Shown: positions 17,577 to 25,327 of the stretch, piece after piece
Layout of the letters: each line of letters starts with the position of its first letter
How positions within the stretch are numbered: position 1 is the stretch's first letter
NCBI RefSeq assembly: GCF_020510565.1
Contig: NZ_CP075189.1
Span: forward strand, 4,086,052 to 4,150,051
DNA: 64,000 nt
Reading direction: 5' to 3'
DNA from: Ferribacterium limneticum
GTDB taxonomy: Bacteria; Pseudomonadota; Gammaproteobacteria; Burkholderiales; Rhodocyclaceae
Position numbers and translations under genes: made by a program
Notes under the pieces: model-generated
Told to the model about the DNA's origin: nothing
Databases searched by the model: none
The model's input: the letters and a program-made list of their open reading frames with translations, nothing else

Positions 17577-20227
17577 CCTGGCATGCCGACACCGTCGAAG
17601 CGGCCGCCCGGCGGCTGGGGGTCGATCACGCGGCCGGCCTGGATGATGGCGAAGCAGCCGCTCGACTCACCCGTCACGGCCCCAACCGCCTGACCGAACG
17701 CCCCGGCAAGCCGGCCTGGCGCCGCTTCGCCGAGCAGGTCATGCAACCGCTCGTGCTCGTGCTCATCGCGGCCGGCGCGATCACCGCCGCCCTCGGCGAA
17801 GTCGTGGACGCCAGCGTGATTTTCGGCGTCGTCGTGGTCAATGCCCTCATCGGCTACTGGCAGGAGGCCAAGGCCGAAGGGGCCCTGGCCGCCCTGGCGC
17901 AAAGTGTGGCGACGCCGGTCACCGTCCGCCGCGGCGGGCATCGCCTGCAGCTCGACGCAACGCAACTGGTCCCCGGCGACATCGTCCTGCTCGCCGCCGG
18001 CGACCGCATTCCGGCCGACCTCCGACTGATCCAGCAACACGAGCTGCATACCGACGACTCGATGCTGACCGGCGAATCGCAGCCCGTCACCAAAAATGTC
18101 GCCACGCTGCACGCCGACACCATGCTCGCCGACCGCCTCAACATGGCCTACGCCGGCACCACGGTGGTGGCCGGGCAGGGCAGCGGGCTGGTCATCGCCA
18201 CCGGCGACGCCACCGAAACCGGGCGCATCGCCGGCCTGATCGCCGCCGCGCCCGACCTGGTCACGCCGCTGACGCGCAAGATGGCACGCTTTTCCAACTG
18301 GCTGCTGTGGGCCATCGGTGGGCTGGCCCTGCTCACCGTTGGCGTCGGGCTGGCCCGCGGCGGCTCGGCTTTCGACATGTTCATCGCCGCCGTGGCACTC
18401 GCCGTCGGCGCCATTCCGGAAGGTCTGCCGGCCGCCGTCACCGTCACGCTGGCTATCGGCGTTGCCCGCATGGCCAAACGGAGGGCCATCATCCGCCACC
18501 TGCCGGCCGTTGAAACGCTGGGCAGCACGACCGTCATCTGCTCCGACAAGACAGGCACGCTGACCGAAAATGCCATGACTGTCCGCGTCCTGTGGTGCGC
18601 CGGCGAGGGCTATGCCATCGGGGGCCACGGCTACAACCCGGAAGGGGCCATCAGCCACGACGAAATGCCGGCCGACATCGACGGCGCGCTGCGCGAAGCC
18701 CTGATCGCCGGCGCGCTGTGCAACGACGCCTCGCTGCGCCACGAGCACGGCCAATGGAAGATCACCGGTGACCCGACCGAGGCCGCGCTGATCGTCGCCG
18801 CGCGCAAGGGCAAGCTGGACGAGCACACGCTGGGCGCGCTTTTTCCGCGGCGCGACGTCCTGCCTTTCGACGCCACCCGGCAATTCATGGCCACCGCCCA
18901 CGAGGGCGACGGGCCGGGCGTTGTCTACGTCAAGGGTGCGCTCGAACGCCTGCTGCCGCTGTGCGTCGATCAGCTGTCGGCCAACGGCCAGCCGCTCCCT
19001 TTCGACCACGCTGCCATCGAGAAAATCGCCCATGCCTACGCCGAACAGGGCATGCGCGTCCTCCTGCTGGCCCGGCGAAATTTCAATTTTGGCCAAAATT
19101 TCCGGTTGACCGTGGAAGGCATCGAAAAGCTGACCCTGATCGGCCTTGTCGGCATGATCGACCCGCCCCGCAAGGCGGCCATCGGCGCCATCCGCAACTG
19201 TCATTCGGCCGGCGTGCGGGTCAAGATGATTACCGGCGACCACGCCGTCACGGCGCTCGCCATCGCCCGCCAGATCGGCCTCAACGCCGAGCGGGCGCTG
19301 ACCGGCCGCCAACTGGCCCTCCTCGACGACAGCGCGCTGGGCGAAGCCGCCCACAGCGTCGACGTCTTCGCCCGCGTCGAACCGGAACAAAAGCTACGCC
19401 TCGTCCGCGCCCTGCAGGCCCGCGGAGAAGTCGTCGCGATGACTGGCGACGGCGTCAATGACGCGCCGGCGTTGAAACAGGCCGACATCGGCATCGCCAT
19501 GGGCCTGGCCGGCACCGAAGTCGCCAAGGAGGCGGCGGCCATGGTCCTCACCGACGACAACTTCGCCAGCATCGAGGCGGCCGTCGAGGAGGGCCGCGGC
19601 GTCTGGGACAACCTCGTCAAGTTCATCACGTGGACGCTGCCGACCAACTTCGGCGAAGGCCTCGTCATCGTCGCCGCCATTCTTTTCGGCAGCACGCTGC
19701 CCATCACCCCGCTGCAGATCCTCTGGATCAACATGACCACCGCCGTGCTCCTCGGCCTGCCGCTCGCCTTCGAACCGATCGAGCGCGGCATCATGCGCCG
19801 CCCGCCACGCCGGCAGGCCCAGCCGGTGCTCGACACCGCGCTGATCCGCCGCATCGTGCTCGTCTCTTTCCTGCTACTGGCCGGCGCCTTCGGCCTCTTC
19901 CTGCGCGAACTCGAACAGGGCCACAGCCTGGCCGAAGCGCGCACCGTCGCCGTCAATGTCTTCGTCGCCGTCGAGGCGGCCTACCTTTTCAATTGCCGCT
20001 CGCTGAGCGGCGGCTTCTGGCAGCAGGGCCTTTTTTCGAACCCGTGGATCTGGGCCGGCATCGCCAGCATGGCCGCCCTGCAAGGCGCGCTGACCTATCT
20101 GCCGGCCATGAACGCCGCTTTCGGTACGGCACCCATCGGCCTCGCCGAATGGGCAACGATCCTCGCCGTCGGGCTGGCCAGTGCACTGATCGTCGGGCTG
20201 GAAAAACGCGTGTCGCGCCGGGGCTGA
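17525..20227 (+). CDS. Cation-transporting P-type ATPase (type II) carrying an in-frame repeat
   Basis: 900 residues. There is an N-terminal cation ATPase domain, an actuator motif TGESQPV, and phosphorylated D341 in SDKTGTLTEN. The GDPTEAAL nucleotide-binding signature, the hinge MTGDGVNDAPALKQADIGIAMG and about ten membrane segments are present. Membrane segment 4 carries AVGAIPEGLPA, which suggests Ca2+ or Na+ transport. Residues 519-530 (NFNFGQNFRLTV) are encoded by a reverse copy of the dispersed repeat, placed in a loop where homologues usually have a short variable linker before the TLIGLVGMIDPPR strand. The ATG at 17525 overlaps the VanZ-like gene. Confidence 0.93.
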   Translation: MALPDPAFPLPDDAPDLAWHADTVEAAARRLGVDHAAGLDDGEAAARLTRHGPNRLTERPGKPAWRRFAEQVMQPLVLVLIAAGAITAALGEVVDASVIFGVVVVNALIGYWQEAKAEGALAALAQSVATPVTVRRGGHRLQLDATQLVPGDIVLLAAGDRIPADLRLIQQHELHTDDSMLTGESQPVTKNVATLHADTMLADRLNMAYAGTTVVAGQGSGLVIATGDATETGRIAGLIAAAPDLVTPLTRKMARFSNWLLWAIGGLALLTVGVGLARGGSAFDMFIAAVALAVGAIPEGLPAAVTVTLAIGVARMAKRRAIIRHLPAVETLGSTTVICSDKTGTLTENAMTVRVLWCAGEGYAIGGHGYNPEGAISHDEMPADIDGALREALIAGALCNDASLRHEHGQWKITGDPTEAALIVAARKGKLDEHTLGALFPRRDVLPFDATRQFMATAHEGDGPGVVYVKGALERLLPLCVDQLSANGQPLPFDHAAIEKIAHAYAEQGMRVLLLARRNFNFGQNFRLTVEGIEKLTLIGLVGMIDPPRKAAIGAIRNCHSAGVRVKMITGDHAVTALAIARQIGLNAERALTGRQLALLDDSALGEAAHSVDVFARVEPEQKLRLVRALQARGEVVAMTGDGVNDAPALKQADIGIAMGLAGTEVAKEAAAMVLTDDNFASIEAAVEEGRGVWDNLVKFITWTLPTNFGEGLVIVAAILFGSTLPITPLQILWINMTTAVLLGLPLAFEPIERGIMRRPPRRQAQPVLDTALIRRIVLVSFLLLAGAFGLFLRELEQGHSLAEARTVAVNVFVAVEAAYLFNCRSLSGGFWQQGLFSNPWIWAGIASMAALQGALTYLPAMNAAFGTAPIGLAEWATILAVGLASALIVGLEKRVSRRG
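19077..19115 (-). repeat. Dispersed 36-bp repeat inside the P-type ATPase coding sequence
   Basis: On the minus strand: CCACGGTCAACCGGAAAT, then TTTGGCCAAAATTGAAATTTC. It is a near-consensus copy. It is read in frame on the plus strand as NFNFGQNFRLTV, and contains the perfect 16-bp palindrome AATTTTGGCCAAAATT. Confidence 0.9.
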
Positions 20228-20245
20228 GTAGCGGCGAAGCGCCCC

Positions 20246-20608
20246 TTACTTGGCCGGCTTGCTGTCGATCAGGCGATGGAAAGCTTCATGGACGTCGAAC
20301 AAGCTCGCATCGATTTCGCCCTTACCGTCCTGGCAGACCTTGCTCAGAGCGCCGACTGAGGGGCTCAATGCGGACGCGTCGGTTGAGCTGATTTTCCCGG
20401 CCAGCACGACCATCTCCGGCGCCTTGGCGCAAGCATTGCGGGAGCGCTCCGGCCCCGGCCGCGCATGCCAGACGGGCGCCAGAACGGCGTGAAAGGCGTC
20501 GACGTCCTTGGCCAGACGATGGTGGGGATGATGAGTCTCCTCGGCACCCACCGCCAGACTCCAACTGGCCGCCACAAGCAGGCCGATCAAACCGCAAAAT
20601 TTCGTCAC
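20246..20608 (-). CDS. Periplasmic hypothetical protein, His-rich N-terminus
   Basis: 120 residues with a clear signal peptide (CGLIGLLVAASWSLAVGA). The mature N-terminus is His-rich (ETHHPHHRLAKDVDAFH), followed by a helical region with conserved-looking Trp and two cysteines (CAKAPEM, KVCQDGKG). It could bind a metal or be a four-helix periplasmic protein, but I do not recognise the family. It converges on the P-type ATPase gene 18 bp away. Confidence 0.72.
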   Translation of the reverse strand: MTKFCGLIGLLVAASWSLAVGAEETHHPHHRLAKDVDAFHAVLAPVWHARPGPERSRNACAKAPEMVVLAGKISSTDASALSPSVGALSKVCQDGKGEIDASLFDVHEAFHRLIDSKPAK

Positions 20609-20689
20609 CTAGATTTTCCCCGCATCAAAAGCCTGTCGCGCAGGCAGCGCGCCGGAGCATAGCAAATTCGCCGCAGCGGAAGGCAGGCG

Positions 20690-20725
20690 CACGGTCAACC
20701 GGAAAAATCGACCAAAATCGAAATT
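20690..20725 (+). repeat. Dispersed 36-bp repeat
   Basis: ACGGTCAACCGGAAAAAT, then CGACCAAAATCGAAATTC. It is an intergenic copy, 9 bp upstream of a parS-like site. Confidence 0.88.
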
Positions 20726-20733
20726 CCCGGCCA

Positions 20734-20749
20734 CGTTCCACGTGAAACT
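20734..20749. other. parS-like site 1 (imperfect)
   Basis: GTTCCACGTGAAAC matches the ParB-binding palindrome core GTTTCACGTGAAAC at 13 of 14 positions. It lies between the dispersed repeat and a TATAAT element. parS sites cluster around origins, which fits the dnaA-side gene order at the right end of the window. Confidence 0.6.
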
Positions 20750-20757
20750 GCCTCGCC

Positions 20758-20787
20758 TATAATGCGGGTCTGCACAGGAGACCCCGC
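20758..20787 (+). promoter_or_regulatory. Candidate -10 and leader hairpin of the ferredoxin-like gene
   Basis: TATAAT at 20758-20763 is a good -10; no clear -35 exists, and the parS-like site covers the expected -35/spacer. The leader forms a GCGGGTCT / AGACC(C)CGC stem whose loop and 3' arm contain the ribosome binding site CAGGAG, directly before the ATG. The hairpin could modulate translation. Confidence 0.45.
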
Positions 20788-21096
20788 ATGAGCTACTTCA
20801 AACATCACGTTTTCGTCTGCACCAACCAGCGCGAGGCTGGCGAGCAGTGCTGCAACAGCGTCGGCGGTTCCGACATGTTCGCCTACGCCAAGGACCGCAT
20901 CGGTGCGCTCAAGCTGAACGGCGCTGGCGCCGTGCGCATCAACAAGGCCGGCTGCCTCGGCCGCTGCGACAACGGCCCGGTCATGGTCGTGTACCCCGAA
21001 GAAACCTGGTATTCCTTCATCGACAAGGAAGACGTCGAGGAAATCATTCAGGAACACCTGGTCGGCGGCAAAGTTGTCGAACGCCTGAAGATCTGA
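20788..21096 (+). CDS. Thioredoxin-like [2Fe-2S] ferredoxin
   Basis: 102 residues. Thioredoxin-fold ferredoxin pattern: HHVFVCTNQR, then EQCCNSVGG, and later NKAGCLGRCDNGPVMVVYPE, giving the cysteines that bind a 2Fe-2S cluster. It ends with the family-typical EEIIQEHLVGGKVVERL. Such proteins are small electron carriers, sometimes in assembly pathways. An alpha/beta hydrolase gene follows after 3 bp, so they form an operon with the ABC ATPase. Confidence 0.88.
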   Translation: MSYFKHHVFVCTNQREAGEQCCNSVGGSDMFAYAKDRIGALKLNGAGAVRINKAGCLGRCDNGPVMVVYPEETWYSFIDKEDVEEIIQEHLVGGKVVERLKI

Positions 21097-21099
21097 GCC

Positions 21100-21738
21100 A
21101 TGCGCGCCCCCGAAGAGAAACTCCTGATTGACGGCCCGGTCGGCAAGATCGAGGTCATCATGGAGCGCCCGGATGCCCCCAAGGGCATCGCGCTGATCGC
21201 CCACCCGCACCCGATGGGCGGCGGCGCCAACACCAACAAGGTCGCCTACACGCTGGCCCGTACCTTCGTCAGCCTCGGCTACGCCGCCTTCCGCCCAAAT
21301 TTCCGTGGCGTCGGCGGCAGCGAAGGCGTGCATGACGAAGGCCACGGTGAAGTCGACGACCTGCTCGCCGTACTCGAAGACGCCAAGTGCCGTTGCGGCA
21401 ACCTGCCCGTCGCCCTGGCCGGCTTCTCGTTTGGCGCCTTCTGCCAGACCCGCGTTGCCAAGCGCCTCGTCGACGCCGGCCACCCGGCTCAGCGCCTCGT
21501 GCTGGTCGGCACCGCCGCCGGCCACGTCGAAGGCAGCCGCCAGTACGACACCGAAGCCGTGCCGCACGACACCATCGTCATCCACGGCGCCGACGACACG
21601 CTGGTGCCGCCGGCCAACGTCTACGCCTGGGCCTTGCCGCTCGACCTGCCGGTCGTCGTCGTACCCGGCGCCGATCACTTCTTCCACCGTCGCCTGCATC
21701 TGATCCGCGACATCGTGACCCGCGCATGGCGGCACTGA
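21100..21738 (+). CDS. Alpha/beta hydrolase (YhbB/DUF-type serine hydrolase)
   Basis: 212 residues. The phrases [47 protein letters not shown] are typical of the small alpha/beta hydrolase group with an HPHP oxyanion region. The nucleophile serine is in [10 protein letters not shown], with Asp in [11 protein letters not shown] and His in [11 protein letters not shown]. The substrate is unknown. It overlaps the next ABC ATPase start by 13 bp. Confidence 0.88.
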   Translation: MRAPEEKLLIDGPVGKIEVIMERPDAPKGIALIAHPHPMGGGANTNKVAYTLARTFVSLGYAAFRPNFRGVGGSEGVHDEGHGEVDDLLAVLEDAKCRCGNLPVALAGFSFGAFCQTRVAKRLVDAGHPAQRLVLVGTAAGHVEGSRQYDTEAVPHDTIVIHGADDTLVPPANVYAWALPLDLPVVVVPGADHFFHRRLHLIRDIVTRAWRH

Positions 21739-22643
21739 AAGCCAGCCAACTTCGCAAGACCTACGGCGACAGCGAAGTCGTCGCCGGGCTATCGTTCGCC
21801 GTCGAACCGGGCACCTGCTTCGGCCTGCTCGGCCCGAACGGCGCCGGCAAGACGACGACGCTGCGCCTCTGCCTCGGACTGACCGGGCCGGACAGCGGCC
21901 AAATCACGCTCAACGGCCACGTCATTCCCGACGACGCCCAGGCAGCGCGGGCGCGCATCGGCGTCGTGCCGCAATTCGACAACCTCGACCCCGATTTCAC
22001 CTGCGCCGAAAACCTGCTCGTCTTCGGCCGCTACTTCGGGCTCAAGGACGCCGACATCCGGGCCAAAATCCCGCAGCTGCTTGAATTCGCCGGCCTGTCG
22101 AGCAAGGCCGGCGCCCGTTTGTCGACGCTGTCCGGCGGCATGAAACGCCGGCTGACGCTGGCCCGGGCGATGGTCAACGACCCCGACATCATCTTCCTCG
22201 ACGAGCCGACCACCGGCCTCGACCCGCAGGCCCGCCACCTGATCTGGGAACGCCTCAAGCAACTCAAATCGGCCGGCAAGACGCTGATTCTGACCACCCA
22301 TTTCATGGACGAGGCCGAACGCCTGTGCGACACGCTGATCGTCATCGACCACGGCCGCAAGATCGCCGAAGGCAGCCCGCGCCAGCTCATCGCCGAGCAG
22401 ATCGAACCGCAGGTCGTCGAGGTTTTCGACGAATCCCACGGTCAACTGGAAAATTTCGTCAAAAATCAAAAGCACCTCGCCGAGCGCGTTGAAACCAGCG
22501 GCGAAACCGCTTTCTTCTACTGCCGCGAGCCGCACGAACTACTGGCCCGACTGGCCGACGCCGATGGCCTGCGCTACGTGCATCGCGCCTCCAACCTCGA
22601 AGACGTTTTCATCAAGCTGACCGGCCGCGAACTGCGCGACTGA
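21726..22643 (+). CDS. ABC transporter ATP-binding protein (NodI-like, drug/lipid-oligosaccharide export)
   Basis: 305 residues. Walker [11 protein letters not shown] (about 37-46), signature LSGGMKRRL and Walker [14 protein letters not shown], followed by the C-terminal extension typical of the NodI/DrrA group. Its expected membrane partner, a NodJ-like permease, is not adjacent but 4.4 kb downstream. Residues 238-250 are encoded by a stretch resembling a diverged copy of the dispersed repeat. Start at 21726, because the longer open frame upstream overlaps the hydrolase in a different frame. Confidence 0.9.
   Translation: MAALKASQLRKTYGDSEVVAGLSFAVEPGTCFGLLGPNGAGKTTTLRLCLGLTGPDSGQITLNGHVIPDDAQAARARIGVVPQFDNLDPDFTCAENLLVFGRYFGLKDADIRAKIPQLLEFAGLSSKAGARLSTLSGGMKRRLTLARAMVNDPDIIFLDEPTTGLDPQARHLIWERLKQLKSAGKTLILTTHFMDEAERLCDTLIVIDHGRKIAEGSPRQLIAEQIEPQVVEVFDESHGQLENFVKNQKHLAERVETSGETAFFYCREPHELLARLADADGLRYVHRASNLEDVFIKLTGRELRD
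22437..22474 (+). repeat. Possible diverged dispersed repeat inside the ABC ATPase gene
   Basis: CACGGTCAACTGGAAAATTT then CGTCAAAAATCAAAAGC resembles the family in order and spacing but has several mismatches. It is read in frame as [11 protein letters not shown]. It could be chance similarity within coding sequence. Confidence 0.35.
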
Positions 22644-22788
22644 ACCCGACGCAAAACGCCCCGTCAGCCAGGAAACGAGACCGATCCGCTGCCTTGGCAG
22701 TCGCCCACGGAAACGCCAAGCTCATGTTTCTCCTGGATATTTTCCAAAATATGCTAGAATGGAACATTGGCTTGGTTTGGAAATCGCA

Positions 22789-23403
22789 ATGCGTTGGTTG
22801 ATGGTCGCGGCAGTGTTCGCATTCTCGGCAGTGGAAGTAAGTGCCTCGGAACAGGTTTCCGACGAGGCAACGTCCGTCGTCGACATGTCCGTAGCCGCCC
22901 AGGGCGTCACCATCTCGGCCATTCCGATGCCGCCACGAGCCATCAAGGAGCTGACGCTCGAAGAATCGGACCGCTTGCGCGCCGCCAAAAAGGCACGCAT
23001 CGAGGCGCGCCTCGCCAAGAAAAAGGCAGCGACCGTCCTCATGCTGAGCCGCACCGAGCGCCGCCAGGTCGCGTTGCTGAGCGCCAGCACGCACGCCGGC
23101 GAGCCACAGATTTTCACCTACGATCCGAACGACAACTATCAGGGCGGCCTCGACGAACTCGACCTGCACCGTTCGTTCAATCGCCCCAAAGTCGTCGATG
23201 AAACGGCCAGCGAAGAAGCCGAGCGCGATGAAGTGCCCGGCCACATCCGGCTCCGCCTGATGGTGGCGCGACTCAAGGCAGTCGAAGCCCACGCCCTGAG
23301 CCAGGTGCCGGATACCGACGAAGGGCTGCCCGATTCAGTCCTGCTCCGCCTCAAGGAAGCACGCCTGAAAGCCGTCGAGGCGCATCAGCGCAAATTCGGC
23401 TGA
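22789..23403 (+). CDS. Secreted hypothetical protein with a C-terminal tandem motif
   Basis: About 204 residues from the ATG at 22789 (an ATG at 22759 adds 10). A signal peptide (MRWLMVAAVFAFSAVEVSA) precedes a basic helical region (LRAAKKARIEARLAKKKA). The C-terminus holds a duplicated unit, LRLMVARLKAVEAH and LRLKEARLKAVEAH, about 35 residues apart. I do not recognise the family. Confidence 0.65.
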   Translation: MRWLMVAAVFAFSAVEVSASEQVSDEATSVVDMSVAAQGVTISAIPMPPRAIKELTLEESDRLRAAKKARIEARLAKKKAATVLMLSRTERRQVALLSASTHAGEPQIFTYDPNDNYQGGLDELDLHRSFNRPKVVDETASEEAERDEVPGHIRLRLMVARLKAVEAHALSQVPDTDEGLPDSVLLRLKEARLKAVEAHQRKFG

Positions 23404-23412
23404 TTTTCCAGC

Positions 23413-24180
23413 TCAGCCGAGCAGGGCGTCGACCACAGCAGAAAAATCATCGTAAATCGCCGCCGGACGAATGTCCGGATGCGCGTCGTCGCCGGCCCGG
23501 AATTTCCCCGTCCGCACCAGAATCCCCGGAATACCCGCCGCCTGCGCACCACCGATGTCATCGCTCAGATCGTCGCCGATCAGCACCGCCTGAGCCGGCG
23601 CGATACCCAGTTCGGCCAGCGCCGCATTGAAGAAAGCCGGTGCCGGCTTGCCGGTAATTTCAGCCGTGATCCCGGCCGAATACTCCAGCCCGGCGACGAA
23701 AGCGCCCATATCCAGCGACAGCCCGTCGGGCTCCATGAAATAGCGATTGCGCGCCATCGCCACGAGCGGCAGGCCTTCCATGAGCAGGCGGAAAGCATGG
23801 TTGAGGATCGGATAGGTGAAATGCGTGCCCATGTCGCCAAGCACGACGACATTGGGCTCGGGATCGTTTTCCCCCATTTCGGCGGCGATATCGGGGTGTA
23901 TCAGCCACAGCGGGCGCAGCCCCCGGCTACGGACCAGCGTTCGCGCCGCCAGCGCCGCCGTCTGAATCTCGCTGGCGGCCAAGGTGAAACCCATGCGCTG
24001 CAACTTGGCGAAGAGGATGGTACTGGGCGTCCGTGTCGTGTTGGTCAAAAAACGTAGCGGCAGCCCCGACATCCGCAGCCGGTCGAGCGCCCGCACCGCC
24101 CCCGGCAATGCCTCATCCCCGGTGTGGAGGACGCCGGCCAGATCGATCAATACCGCTTTCGGTGAAATTGTCGGTGCCAT
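23413..24180 (-). CDS. HAD-superfamily hydrolase, TIGR01458/LHPP-like
   Basis: 255 residues from the ATG at 24180 (AGAGGTGG upstream). Motif I is IDLAGVLHTGD, where the first Asp is the nucleophile position and the second acid is replaced relative to the usual DxD pattern (D-L-A). Other motifs are RFLTNTTRTP and the late IGDDLSDDIGGAQAAG, which binds Mg2+. Length and cap position match the NagD-like C2a-capped phosphatases related to LHPP and HDHD2. The substrate is not predictable. Confidence 0.86.
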   Translation of the reverse strand: MAPTISPKAVLIDLAGVLHTGDEALPGAVRALDRLRMSGLPLRFLTNTTRTPSTILFAKLQRMGFTLAASEIQTAALAARTLVRSRGLRPLWLIHPDIAAEMGENDPEPNVVVLGDMGTHFTYPILNHAFRLLMEGLPLVAMARNRYFMEPDGLSLDMGAFVAGLEYSAGITAEITGKPAPAFFNAALAELGIAPAQAVLIGDDLSDDIGGAQAAGIPGILVRTGKFRAGDDAHPDIRPAAIYDDFSAVVDALLG

Positions 24181-24207
24181 CTCCGCCACCTCTGAAAAGT
24201 TTTGACA

Positions 24208-24240
24208 GTGTTCGATTATCGTTTTTGGCTAAAGTTTAGG
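24208..24240 (-). repeat. Possible decayed dispersed repeat
   Basis: The plus strand reads GATTATCGTTTTTGGCTAAA then GTTTAGGGCG, echoing the reverse consensus (GATTTCGTTTTTGGCC ... CCGG) with many mismatches. It lies between the HAD gene and the AT-rich orphan gene. Confidence 0.25.
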
Positions 24241-24310
24241 GCGATGTCAATCTGCCCCCCTCTGACACCGCCACCACTCACGAACACTCTAATGGGACGC
24301 CGGGGAATGG

Positions 24311-25270
24311 CTATGCCTTGCCATCACGCACATCAAGTATTTCTCCCGGCTTGTATCGTTCGCAATAAACCTCAATACCGAGCTTCATTAGCAATGCTGT
24401 CGCCGGAACGGCCACAGCTTTCACAGCAAATCCTAGATCAACGAGAGCTGCGGAGACTACGATTGCGTAGTACTTCTTGCTAAGTACCTGCGCCATACCG
24501 TTTGTATACCAAGCCTTATAGATTTCGCTCTGCGGATCGCATAGTGACTTCCAGATCACCAATTTCAGGGATGCAAAAAAACTGCGCCCTTGCTCTATCT
24601 TCTGTTGCGTATGAACAGGCGATGGAAGATACAAAATCTCCACCATTGTTAGTTGCTTCCTTGCTGCGCGGTCCACACGATAAACGAACTCCAAAACCTC
24701 TCGAGGAAGCGCCGAAGCAATCTGCGCATACAACTCTTCGTCCGTTTTAGTTTTAACCGCTTCGATAGCGTCAGCATCAACAGCATCTGGTATCAGTGTT
24801 TCGTACGCACAGTCTTTTACAGCAGAAATATAGCTTTCAAGTTGATACCTGGCTGTGACGTTCTCAATGAATTGCCGCCGACGTGCAGCATCTTTAATTG
24901 TTTTTCCCTTCAGCACCTTCTCGATTAATGGCTCTGCTTCGGAAATTTTCTTCTGTCGAAGAAGGCAAACAACAAGCAATGCGGTTGCCTCAAGGTGAAC
25001 TTTAGTGCTCATGGCAGTTTTTGCGCGTATTCCACGAAAACCAGCTTCAGCAGTTAGTAGTTCGCCCGCGTTCAGTGCGGCCTCAAACAGCCATGTCTTT
25101 GAACGCATCAACCGAGTTTCGTGACCTGTTGATCGCAACACACTCTGGATATCAGCGGCAACTGCTTTTGCTCGCTTGTAATCTGCCGAATAAACGGCAG
25201 CCCTCAAGCCTGGCTCAAGAATTCCGAGACGAGCCTTTTGTAAATCAGTCAGGGGAGGAGGTTTAACCAT
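24311..25270 (-). CDS. AT-rich orphan hypothetical protein with hydrophobic C-terminus
   Basis: About 319 residues from the ATG at 25270 (a TTG at 25288 is the alternative; neither has a clear RBS). The N-terminal two thirds is helical with repeat-like spacing (TPR-like: ALNAGELLTAEAGFRGI, LLVVCLLRQKKISEAEPLIEKVL). The C-terminal 60 residues hold a hydrophobic stretch (VVSAALVDLGFAVKAVAVPA) that could insert in a membrane, then GIEVYCERYKPGE. Base composition and codon use are clearly more AT-rich than all neighbours, suggesting recent horizontal gain. Helical sensor plus membrane-active tail resembles some defence effectors, but that is only a shape argument. Confidence 0.6.
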   Translation of the reverse strand: MVKPPPLTDLQKARLGILEPGLRAAVYSADYKRAKAVAADIQSVLRSTGHETRLMRSKTWLFEAALNAGELLTAEAGFRGIRAKTAMSTKVHLEATALLVVCLLRQKKISEAEPLIEKVLKGKTIKDAARRRQFIENVTARYQLESYISAVKDCAYETLIPDAVDADAIEAVKTKTDEELYAQIASALPREVLEFVYRVDRAARKQLTMVEILYLPSPVHTQQKIEQGRSFFASLKLVIWKSLCDPQSEIYKAWYTNGMAQVLSKKYYAIVVSAALVDLGFAVKAVAVPATALLMKLGIEVYCERYKPGEILDVRDGKA

Positions 25271-25327
25271 AGCATCAATAAGGCTCAAGTGAAGAATAGG
25301 ACATCATGTTCGATTCGAAGCCACACA

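Noticed and set aside
17573..19390. 605-residue minus-strand frame opposite the P-type ATPase
   Set aside because: Shadow frame with low-complexity His/Asp/Arg/Gly composition; the plus strand encodes all ATPase motifs.
23398..23418. Hairpin GGCTGA ... TCAGCC between converging genes
   Set aside because: Six-base stem, nine-base loop, no T tract; too weak to call a terminator.
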